A stretch of DNA of 64,000 bases from Rhodobacter sp. NTK016B (GTDB lineage Bacteria > Pseudomonadota > Alphaproteobacteria > Rhodobacterales > Rhodobacteraceae), in assembly GCF_017303295.1 (NCBI RefSeq), contig NZ_JAFKOK010000007.1, forward strand, positions 62,001-126,000, written 5' to 3'. The notes beneath the pieces were generated by a model. The model was not told the DNA's origin, searched no databases, and saw nothing but the letters and a program-made list of their open reading frames with translations. Numbering within the stretch: position 1 is the stretch's first letter; each line of letters begins with the position of its first letter. The translations under genes and the position numbers were made by a program. Below are positions 56,978 to 64,000 of the stretch, one piece after another.

Positions 56978-58027
56978 GGCCCTGTTGCGCAAAGCCTCTG
57001 ATGTCCAAGGTTCTCCTTTCCCTGGACGGATTCATCCCATGGCTTCTGTGACGGGGATGCGGAGCGCGGTGTAGCCGTTCAGAACGGCGATACGGACCTG
57101 AAGCTCGGCGACCTGTCGGTCGAAGTCCCGTGCCATGAGGCGCTGCCCCAGCAGTTACACACAGTGCATCTTCGTTTCAACGCGGCTTCGGGGGTGGTAT
57201 CCGCTCCATCGCCGCCAGAGGGCACGACCGAGGTATTTCGATGCCCACAGGGCTTTGTTTGGTGCGACAGCGCCGGCGGTGACGGTCTTCCACGGTTTGG
57301 CGTTCTTGCCGGGCGGAATGACAGCGTGGGCGCCGCGGTCAGCGATGGCATCGTGGCATTTGCGGGTGTCGTAGGCACCGTCGGCGGTGACGCTGCCGAT
57401 CTTCTCCTGCGCCGGGATCTGTTTGAGCAGGTCGGGTAACACTGGCGCATCGCCGATCTGGCTCCCAGTGATCTCTACGGCCCGAACCTCCAGCGTTTCC
57501 TCATCAATCCTCAGGTGGATCTTGCGCCAGACCCGCCGTTTCGGGCCGCCATGCTTGCGGGCGTGCCACTAGCCTTCGCCCTCGACCTTGATGCCAGTGC
57601 TGTCGATCAGCAGGTGCAGCGGCCCCTTTGACCCGCGATATGGTAAGTTCACATCCAGGGTCTTCTGGCGGCGGGACAAGGTGCTGAAGTCAGGCACCGT
57701 CCAATCGAGGCCAACCAGCTGCAGCAGGCTCTCGACGAACCCGGTCATCTGCCTGAGCGCCATGCCGAATAGCACCTTCATCGAAAGGCACGTCTGAATG
57801 GCGGCATCGCTGTAGGTCTGCTGGCGGCCAAGCCTGCCTGACGGCGCGGCATACCAGCTCATCTCGGGGTCGAACCAGATCGTCAGCGAGCCTCGGCGCT
57901 TGAGCGTTTCGTTATAGGCTGGCCAGTTCCTGGTCCTGTAGGTCGGGGATGTGGGTCTGCTCATGCACGCCAGCTACCGCACTGGTTTCACGAGATGAAT
58001 CTCTCACAGGATTTGTGCAACAGAGCC
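56978..58027 (-). mobile_element. IS5-family insertion sequence with degraded transposase
   Basis: A 1,050-bp element bounded by imperfect inverted ends. The left end GGCCCTGTTGCGCAAA (56978-56993) and the right end, read inward as GGCTCTGTTGCACAAA (58012-58027), match at 14 of 16 positions. It encodes one leftward IS5-type DDE transposase with two nonsense codons. No direct target duplication is evident between the flanks (ACT and CTT). Confidence 0.88.
57032..57964 (-). pseudogene. IS5-family transposase with two nonsense codons
   Basis: The frame from ATG 57964 to TGA at 57032-57034 would encode 310 residues. It is interrupted by TAG at 57569-57571 (codon 132) and TAA at 57155-57157 (codon 270). 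Reading through both, the sequence matches IS5 transposases throughout, with catalytic D in LLIDSTG, D in TADGAYDT and E in RSRVETKMH. Each stop is a single-base change from the codons expected in related elements (GAG or AAG/AAA). The first stop falls before the second catalytic residue, so the product is inactive unless suppressed. Confidence 0.9.
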
Positions 58028-58091
58028 CTTCTGGACCTCAACAGAGCCCGCCATGGGCGGCAGCATTCGACTTGCACTGATGAGACGACGT

Positions 58092-59384
58092 TCAGCCGAG
58101 GACCATGATCGTCGGGAATGAGATCAACAGGACGATCACCACCATATCGGCGAATAGGAACGGAAGAATGCCCCGGAATACCCCGTTTAGCGTCGTCAGG
58201 TTCCCAACCACGCCCTTGATGACATATACGTTCATGCCGACCGGCGGCGTGATCATCCCGATCTCTAGCATTTTCACCAAGAAGACGCCGAAGAACACCA
58301 TGTCGATACCGTAGGCGTGCAGGATCGGCGTGAAGATCGGCAGTGTGATCAGCATCGCGCCGAAGGCGTCGAGGAACATCCCTAGGATTAGATAGATCAG
58401 CACTATGATCGCCATAAGCTGCCAATAGCTCAGCTCGAGCCCGTCGACGAGGGCAGAGATCTGACTGCCTAGGCCGGTGAGCGACAGAAGCCGGGTCAGC
58501 ATCGTCGCACCGACCCCGATCAGGAATATCGAGCCGCAGGTCGTGATTGTGTCTGCGAGGCTGCGGAGAAGGATCTCGCGTGTTAAAACCCGCTTGCCGG
58601 CAGCATAGATCAACGACAATAGCGCACCGACTGCTCCTGCCTCGGTCGCAGTGAAGATGCCACCGAATAGGCCTCCGAACACACCGGCGAGGATGAGCAA
58701 GATCGGCGCCGTCTCAAGTAGCGCGGGTTTTAACTGCGGGACGAAAGACGGGTCCAGCTGGCGCGGGACCGAGCCAGGGCGCAACCATGCGCCGATCAGG
58801 ATCACCAAGATATAGCTCGCGGCGGTAGCAAGCCCGATGCCGATCCCGGCAAGGAACAACCTGATGATCGAGACCTGCGCGAAGACGCCGTAGACGATCA
58901 TGATAATCGACGGCGGGATCAGAGCGCCGATCGTGCCTCCTGCCGCGATCGCGCCGCAGGCGAAGTTGCGATTGTAGCCCACCTTCACCATCTCAGGGAT
59001 GGCGATGCGGCCCATCGCGGCGGCGGTGGCAATCGACGAGCCGCACATCGCGGCGAAGCCTGTACAGGCCAGCGTCGACGAAATTGCCAAGCTGCCAGGC
59101 AAGCGGCCGAACAGCGCCTTGGCCAAGTTAAACAGACCAGTCGTAATGCCTGCGTGATAGGACACGTAGCCCATGAGCAAAAACATCGGCACCGAGGATA
59201 GTGTCCACGAGGCGGCGAATTCGAAGGGAGCGGATTTCAGCGTGCCCCATGCGGGTGCCCAGCCGAACGAAGTCCAGAGCCCGACAAAAGACACAAGCAC
59301 CAACGCGATGGCAACGGGCAGCCGCCAGGCAAGCAGCGCAAGCAACACAAGAATGGCGAGTGCCCCGATCCAGATCATCGACAT
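58092..59384 (-). CDS. TRAP transporter large permease DctM
   Basis: A 430-residue integral membrane protein with about twelve segments. Family motifs are CTGFAAMCGSSIATAAAMG, GAIAAGGTIGALIPPSIIM and the C-terminal EIGMITPPVGMNVYVIKG. It is the last gene of the leftward unit IclR-acyl-CoA synthetase-DctP-DctQ-DctM. The IS5 element lies 64 bp beyond its stop, so it may have removed original downstream genes. Confidence 0.94.
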   Translation of the reverse strand: MSMIWIGALAILVLLALLAWRLPVAIALVLVSFVGLWTSFGWAPAWGTLKSAPFEFAASWTLSSVPMFLLMGYVSYHAGITTGLFNLAKALFGRLPGSLAISSTLACTGFAAMCGSSIATAAAMGRIAIPEMVKVGYNRNFACGAIAAGGTIGALIPPSIIMIVYGVFAQVSIIRLFLAGIGIGLATAASYILVILIGAWLRPGSVPRQLDPSFVPQLKPALLETAPILLILAGVFGGLFGGIFTATEAGAVGALLSLIYAAGKRVLTREILLRSLADTITTCGSIFLIGVGATMLTRLLSLTGLGSQISALVDGLELSYWQLMAIIVLIYLILGMFLDAFGAMLITLPIFTPILHAYGIDMVFFGVFLVKMLEIGMITPPVGMNVYVIKGVVGNLTTLNGVFRGILPFLFADMVVIVLLISFPTIMVLG

Positions 59385-59387
59385 GGG

Positions 59388-59894
59388 TTAGTCTCCTTCG
59401 CCAACCGCGGCCATATCCTTCGTCGAGGGGCGGACAGCCGAGGGACCGAATATCGTACGCAAAAGGGTGGTCAGCGTGGCCAGCGCGAAGGCCACGGGCG
59501 GCAGGAAATATGCGGGCCAGCTGATCAGCGCATAGGTCGACGTCAGCACATAGGCGCCGTCGTGCATCTTGCCCCACGCGAATTCCCAAGTGGCAACGGT
59601 CAGCACAGCATAGACCAGCACACTGGTCAGCCCGTTCGACCAATTCATCGCGCTATTGACGCGGCGGCCCGCGATAGCGCTGAAAACATCCATCGCGATC
59701 ATGTCGCCACGCTGCTCGATCTGACCCAGCGGCAGATAGGCGATTCCAACGATCAGATAATAGGTGATGATCTCGACGCTGCCGGGAATATAGCTGCCAA
59801 ACAGCCGGAAGATGATCTCGCCCGAGACCAGAAACATCGCGGCGAGGACGGACAAACCCGCAAGCCAGGTCGAGGCCAGTTCAAGTGTACGCAC
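59388..59894 (-). CDS. TRAP transporter small permease DctQ
   Basis: A 168-residue four-helix membrane subunit. It shows the DctQ pattern GEIIFRLFGSYIPGSVEIITYYLIVGIAYLPLG (key part VEIITYYLIVGIAYLPLG), then QRGDMIAMDV. It pairs with the downstream DctM (3 bp away) and the upstream DctP (95 bp away). In contrast to the fused TRAP gene at 37803, this transporter keeps all three genes separate and in the same operon. Confidence 0.92.
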   Translation of the reverse strand: MRTLELASTWLAGLSVLAAMFLVSGEIIFRLFGSYIPGSVEIITYYLIVGIAYLPLGQIEQRGDMIAMDVFSAIAGRRVNSAMNWSNGLTSVLVYAVLTVATWEFAWGKMHDGAYVLTSTYALISWPAYFLPPVAFALATLTTLLRTIFGPSAVRPSTKDMAAVGEGD

Positions 59895-59989
59895 GACAGG
59901 GCCCCTTGTATTAAAAGGTGAATCGAAGCTGCGTGCGGGATTGCAATCCCAGCCCGCACGCAGCCATGGCTGGCATCAACACGTCGCGG

Positions 59990-61111
59990 TCACTGACCGA
60001 ACGTGGCGAAATCGATATTCGCCCAAAGCTGGTCGTAGATCGCGGTTCCGACTGTTTCGGCGTCATGGCCATGTTCGTCGAAATAGGCGGTCCATTTCTC
60101 GACCAGCGACAGGAAATAAGCGATCCGGTCTTCGGGATCGGCGATGCCGTAGCGCTCGCGCCCGATCTGCGCCACGGTTTCCAGCTCGCTTTCCAAAAAA
60201 GCCTCATGCGCGGCGAGCAACTCGGCCGAGGGGGTGACGACCTCCAGCCCGTATTCCGCACCCGCGTCAATTACCGCCTGCGCACCATCGGCTACGGCCA
60301 GCGGATGGTAACTCGCCTCTGCCACCGAGGCCACGCGCACGAATTCGCGGCGCTGCTCAGGCGTCAGCTCGGCCCATGTCTGGGCGCGCATTGGGAAAGG
60401 CATAGCCGCGTGGAACGTCCCGATCGGCAGATCGGTGACGTAGCGCACAACCTCGCCAAGCCGGTAGCCCACCAGCGAGCTGTCGGGATTCAGCGTTCCG
60501 TCGAGCAGACCATTCGAGATCGCCTCGTATTGGTCGTTCGAGGACATCTGCACCGGAACCGCGCCCATCGCCGTCGCCCATCGCGAGAAGGGCGAACCGC
60601 CCGAACGCAGGCGCAGGCCTGACAGGTCCTCAGGCGCAACGACGGGCGAGGTCGACAAAATATGGTAAGTCGGCGTCGCCACATGGCCGGTATAGACCAG
60701 CCCCAGATCGCCGAGCTCGGACAGGCATTCTGGGCAGTTGAGCATATATTCGGTGACGGCGGCGGCCATCACCTGACCGTTTTCGCCAAAGCCCGCCAAT
60801 TCGGACACAAAAACGGCGTTCGGGAAATCGGCCGGCGAGTAGAGCGTCAGTACGTGAGCCGCGTCGATAATGCCGCTTTGCAGGGAATCGATCGAGTTGG
60901 ACAAGTTCACCACTTCAACACCGATGTCGCGGGTCGTCAGCGCGCCGCCGGTCGCCTCGGGCAGATGCTCGTGCAGATAGCGATAGGGTTCGTAGGTTTC
61001 GGCGCTCGGCGGCACGCCCGGACCCATGCGCAATTCGCGCGCCCCGACGGCCGTGATGCCGATCCCCAGCGCCAGCGGCGCGATCAGGGCAATTCTGGTG
61101 ACAGTGTTCAT
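59990..61111 (-). CDS. TRAP transporter substrate-binding protein DctP
   Basis: A 373-residue periplasmic receptor; the ATG at 61111 has GAGGGAGGAAG upstream. A signal peptide covers about residues 1-24. DctP features include the LSGLRLRSGGSPFSRW motif, whose second arginine is in place to bind a carboxylate, and YEAISNGLLDGTLNP. Two cysteines in LNCPECLSE are unusual for this family. Linkage to an acyl-CoA synthetase and CoA-transferase suggests an aromatic or aliphatic acid as ligand. Confidence 0.9.
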   Translation of the reverse strand: MNTVTRIALIAPLALGIGITAVGARELRMGPGVPPSAETYEPYRYLHEHLPEATGGALTTRDIGVEVVNLSNSIDSLQSGIIDAAHVLTLYSPADFPNAVFVSELAGFGENGQVMAAAVTEYMLNCPECLSELGDLGLVYTGHVATPTYHILSTSPVVAPEDLSGLRLRSGGSPFSRWATAMGAVPVQMSSNDQYEAISNGLLDGTLNPDSSLVGYRLGEVVRYVTDLPIGTFHAAMPFPMRAQTWAELTPEQRREFVRVASVAEASYHPLAVADGAQAVIDAGAEYGLEVVTPSAELLAAHEAFLESELETVAQIGRERYGIADPEDRIAYFLSLVEKWTAYFDEHGHDAETVGTAIYDQLWANIDFATFGQ

Positions 61112-61186
61112 ATTATCTTCCTCCCTCGACAAATGAGACCATGAAACTCTGCGCGTCCCCCCTCCTCCGGGGTCCGTACACTCGGA

Positions 61187-62767
61187 TCAAACCGGCTGTT
61201 GTTCTGCTAGCGCCTTAGTGCGCAGCGTGACCTTGTCGACCTTGCCTGACCCCAACGTGGGCAGGCTGCGCTCGACGAGGAAGCGCTTGGGCACTTTGTA
61301 GTTGGCCATCCGTTCGCGGCACCACGCGCGCAGCTCCTCCGGGCTGGGCGGGGTCGCGGTTTCGGATTCGGGCAGCACATAAGCCAGCCCGACCTCGGAA
61401 TAGAGCGCGTGCGGCAGCGCGATCACCGCGGCGAGGCCGACCTTTGGGTGCTGTTCCAGCACTGCCTCAATCTCACGCGGGTAGATGTTGTATCCGCCCG
61501 ACTTGAACATCTCGGACTTGCGGGTGCGGAACTGCAGATATCCGCGTTCGACCACCTCGGCCACGTCGCCGGTGCGAAAAAAGCCATCCTCGGTAAAGGC
61601 CGCGGCAGTCGCTTCGGGGCGGTTGAAATACTCAAGCATGCAGCGCGAGCGTTCGATCTGGATTTCGCCCAGCTCGCCCGGACCCGCGAGCGTGCCGCTC
61701 TCAGTCACGACCCGCACCTCTCCCTCGTTAAGCGACAACCCCATCGTGCGCGCGAGCAACGCCACGCTGTCCTGACCATCCGCATGGCTGAAGGTCAGGC
61801 CGCCGCAGGCCTCGGTCAGGCCGTAGGTTGGGCTGAAGCGCATGCCAAGATCGGCGATCTTTTGCAGCAAGTCTTCGGACATTGCCGCGCCGGAATACAG
61901 CAGCCATTCGACCGACGCATAATCCGTCGGATCGAATTCGGCCCGCGACAGCAGCATCTGATACAGCATCGGCGGCCCCTGCAGAGCGGTGATGCGTTCT
62001 TCGCGGATCGTGTCGCCATAAGTCTCGATGTCGAAGCGCGGCGCAAAATAAGTCGTGCCGCCGCCAACGAGACCATAGCCGAGCACCCAGCCCAGGCCAC
62101 CAACATGATTGAGCGGGTAGAAATCGAAAACGCGGGGATAATCAGGCGCAGGCCAGTTGCGGTTGTAAGCGCGGCCACGCTCCATCAGCCCGTGATTTGG
62201 CAGCACCGCCCCCTTGGGGTTGCCGGTCGACCCCGAAGTGTAGACGATCGCTGCCGGATCGAAGCGGCGATCACGACCTGTTTCCATCTTGAACGGCGCG
62301 CGGGGCTCGGCTGCAAGATCGCTCAGTTTCAGACCCAGATCGCCTTCACCTTCCAGGCAGACCGCGTGTTTCAGACAGGGGTTTTCGGTCAACAATTGCC
62401 GAAGGTCAGGGTGATAATCGCGTCCCTCGAACTCGGCGATGTAGAACAGGATTGAGGGCTGGGCATCTTCGATCGTGTACTGGAATTCACGCAAGCGGTA
62501 TTGCGGGTTCAGACAGATCCAGATTGCACCGACCATGTTCATGGCGATGAACAGCATCGCAGATTCAGCGCGCGGCGTGGTCAGGACCGCCACCCGATCG
62601 CCCCTTTTTACTCCCAGATCGCGCAGGATAGCTGCGTGGCGCAGAGCTTCAGCCGCCAAATCAGAATACGTGTAGCAGACGCTTGCAGACTTAAAGGCGA
62701 TCCGGTCGGGCGCCGTGCCTGACAGATCAAGAACGCATTCTGCGTAGCTGTTCGTCTCGGAAATCAA
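61187..62767 (-). CDS. acyl-CoA synthetase (AMP-forming)
   Basis: A 526-residue ANL-superfamily ligase that activates a carboxylic acid with ATP and CoA. Core motifs: the P-loop-like YTSGSTGNPKGAV, the adenylate motif SPTYGLTEACGG, the hinge FFRTGDVAE and the catalytic lysine near GSGKVDKVTL. The best start is TTG at 62767, five bases after GGGGAGG; no ATG or GTG in frame lies between it and the upstream gene. The closest group is medium/long-chain or aryl acid ligases; the substrate is presumably the acid imported by the adjacent TRAP system. Confidence 0.9.
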   Translation of the reverse strand: MISETNSYAECVLDLSGTAPDRIAFKSASVCYTYSDLAAEALRHAAILRDLGVKRGDRVAVLTTPRAESAMLFIAMNMVGAIWICLNPQYRLREFQYTIEDAQPSILFYIAEFEGRDYHPDLRQLLTENPCLKHAVCLEGEGDLGLKLSDLAAEPRAPFKMETGRDRRFDPAAIVYTSGSTGNPKGAVLPNHGLMERGRAYNRNWPAPDYPRVFDFYPLNHVGGLGWVLGYGLVGGGTTYFAPRFDIETYGDTIREERITALQGPPMLYQMLLSRAEFDPTDYASVEWLLYSGAAMSEDLLQKIADLGMRFSPTYGLTEACGGLTFSHADGQDSVALLARTMGLSLNEGEVRVVTESGTLAGPGELGEIQIERSRCMLEYFNRPEATAAAFTEDGFFRTGDVAEVVERGYLQFRTRKSEMFKSGGYNIYPREIEAVLEQHPKVGLAAVIALPHALYSEVGLAYVLPESETATPPSPEELRAWCRERMANYKVPKRFLVERSLPTLGSGKVDKVTLRTKALAEQQPV

Positions 62768-62841
62768 ATCATCCTCCCCAGGATCATTTCCAATGCTTGG
62801 CCGGCGTTGCGGGCTCTCCGGCGCGCTCCCCCGCGTGCGGA

Positions 62842-63597
62842 TTACACCCGGGCGTTTGCCTCCATCAGAATCGAAATGTCGTTGGCCGCCGCGTGAAGCG
62901 GCGCGACGTAGGTGTCCGCCACGTCCTTGGTCAGGCGCTCGGACGGCGCCGAAATTGTCAGCGACGCAGCAAAGTGCCGCCCTACGAACACCGGAACCGA
63001 AACAGCCGATAGGCCAAACCGCCATTCATCGCGGGCATAGACCTTGCCAGTGGCGCGAATGCTCTCGAGCCGGGCGTAGAGCGCTTCGGGAGTCGCCAGC
63101 GAAAAGGGCGTAGCCTGGACCAGGTTGCCCGCGAATTCGGCGATCACCTCTTCAGGCTGGTAGGCCAACTGCACCTGCCCCGCCGAAGAACAGGTAGGGG
63201 CTGTGCGCAGCATTGGCTGCGAGAACAGCAGGTTCGGGTGATTGCGCGAGGTTTCGACGCTGCGGATGATCAAGGGAGCGTTGTCCTGCCAGATCGACAG
63301 CGAACAGAATTCATGCGTGCTCGCGTTGAGGCGTTGCAGGAACGGCATGCCGATATTGCCGATCTCCAGCCGATCGATGACGAAACGGCCGATCCCGTAA
63401 AGCCGCGGTGTAGCGGAATACTGCCCACGCGGACCTTCCTGATGGACATAGTTCAACGCCATCAGACTCTGCAGCAGACGGTGAACGTTGCTCTGCGTCA
63501 GGCCCGTTTCCTGAGCGAGGTCCTTGACCCCCCGCGGCTTGGGCGATGCGGCGATCGTCTCCAGCAATTGCAGGCCTTTCGTAAGTGTCTTGTCCAT
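62842..63597 (-). CDS. IclR-family transcriptional regulator
   Basis: A 251-residue regulator. An N-terminal winged helix-turn-helix (GVKDLAQETGLTQSNVHRLLQSL) is followed by the IclR ligand domain (RSVETSRNHPNLLFSQPMLRTAPTCSSAGQ; key segment APTCSSAGQ). It is the first leftward gene of the unit and is divergent from the CoA-transferase gene. A TGGAATTCAATTCCA palindrome in the intergenic region closely fits the known IclR operator consensus TGGAAATNATTTCCA, so it likely controls both directions. Confidence 0.93.
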   Translation of the reverse strand: MDKTLTKGLQLLETIAASPKPRGVKDLAQETGLTQSNVHRLLQSLMALNYVHQEGPRGQYSATPRLYGIGRFVIDRLEIGNIGMPFLQRLNASTHEFCSLSIWQDNAPLIIRSVETSRNHPNLLFSQPMLRTAPTCSSAGQVQLAYQPEEVIAEFAGNLVQATPFSLATPEALYARLESIRATGKVYARDEWRFGLSAVSVPVFVGRHFAASLTISAPSERLTKDVADTYVAPLHAAANDISILMEANARV

Positions 63598-63657
63598 GAT
63601 TCTCGATCTTCTTGACTGAATGCGTAGCGCACCTTACCACCGTAGTCTACCATTATT

Positions 63658-63684
63658 TGGAATTCAATTCCATATTTTGGAATT
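63658..63684. promoter_or_regulatory. IclR-type operator with extra half-site
   Basis: TGGAATTCAATTCCA (63658-63672) is a perfect palindrome with 7-bp arms. A second TGGAATT half-site follows at 63678-63684, two helical turns from the first. Both lie between the divergent IclR and CoA-transferase genes. Confidence 0.7.
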
Positions 63685-63748
63685 TATGATTTTTGTCCGA
63701 CCTCGACCTCGGGCAAAGACCAAGGCAATGGGTTTGGGAGGACCTTGC

Positions 63749-64000
63749 ATGTTCGCGCTCAGCAATCTCGTCGTTGTCGATGCCTCGGAAACCATTGCCG
63801 GTCAGTATTGTGGCCGGCTTCTTGCGATGTTCGGCGCCGATGTGCGGCTTATCGAACCCGAGGGCGGTTCTGCCCTGCGCTGCGCGCATCCACGCAGCGA
63901 AGTCTGGGGCGACTCATGGTTGTTCTTCCACCTCAATCTGGACAAAACGCCCGAGGTGCTGGACTGGCGCACGCAAGACGGCTGGGAGGCATTCTGCACC
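63749..64000 (+). CDS. class III (CaiB/BaiF) CoA-transferase, 3' end outside window
   Basis: The ATG at 63749, preceded by GGGAGGA, opens 84 codons up to the window edge without a stop. The N-terminus (VVDASETIAGQYCGRLLAMFGADV, key part AGQYCGRLLAMFGADVRLIE) matches the family III CoA-transferase nucleotide-fold signature, followed by the typical HLNLDKT loop. It would move CoA between acids or activate the substrate of the divergent acyl-CoA synthetase pathway. It is truncated only by the window, not by mutation as far as visible. Confidence 0.88.
   Translation, partial: MFALSNLVVVDASETIAGQYCGRLLAMFGADVRLIEPEGGSALRCAHPRSEVWGDSWLFFHLNLDKTPEVLDWRTQDGWEAFCT

Overview
The window is a high-GC chromosomal segment from an alphaproteobacterium, almost certainly of the Rhodobacteraceae/Roseobacter type. 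The evidence is the gene order SPOR protein-nagZ-scpA-scpB, an F1-only atpHAGDC operon, divergent gloB and methyltransferase genes, abundant TRAP transporters, and overall protein similarity. About 60 genes cover nearly all of the sequence. I see no rRNA, tRNA or CRISPR array.

Bases 1-25,700 are mostly housekeeping. They carry cell-wall recycling and chromosome condensation (nagZ, scpAB), a radical SAM protein, a corrinoid protein, an ALDH7-type dehydrogenase, clpA, gloB, the ATP synthase F1 operon, prs, efp with a divergent DUF6280-like gene, a META-domain protein, a CDP-alcohol phosphatidyltransferase, an acyltransferase and a MetE-core protein. Several intrinsic terminators separate the units.

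Bases 25,700-47,200 are an accessory catabolic region. An ABC importer operon is followed by a fumarylacetoacetate-hydrolase-family gene. Opposite it lie an ACMSD-like amidohydrolase and a cyclase, controlled by a divergent LysR gene. A four-gene aromatic-acid-type efflux operon (DUF1656, HlyD, FUSC, TolC-type lipoprotein) and a TRAP transporter (fused QM gene with a convergent DctP gene) come next. A second LysR gene is divergent from a six-gene operon encoding an alpha/beta hydrolase, an extradiol-type VOC dioxygenase, a Rieske ferredoxin, an FAD monooxygenase, a cupin and a metallo-beta-lactamase-fold enzyme. The set has the logic of hydroxylation, ring cleavage and C-C hydrolysis of an aromatic or heteroaromatic compound. 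The substrate is not evident. AT-N11-AT motifs in three promoter regions suggest that one LysR protein links the first half of this region.

Bases 47,200-49,200 are lower in GC, with one alpha/beta-hydrolase-like gene, one possible small gene and otherwise little recognisable. Bases 49,200-56,800 form an envelope stress or membrane-remodelling locus: DUF347-type membrane protein, periplasmic protein, DedA-PAP2-LssY fusion, MprF-like flippase domain protein, PepSY protein, OmpR-type regulator and histidine kinase. A matching inverted repeat (TCTTAC-N6-GTAAGA) occurs in two of its intergenic regions.

An IS5-family element (about 56,978-58,027), whose transposase has two nonsense codons, separates this from a second catabolic unit: IclR regulator, acyl-CoA synthetase and TRAP DctPQM, divergent from a class III CoA-transferase gene cut by the window end. 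An IclR-type palindrome lies in that divergent promoter region.
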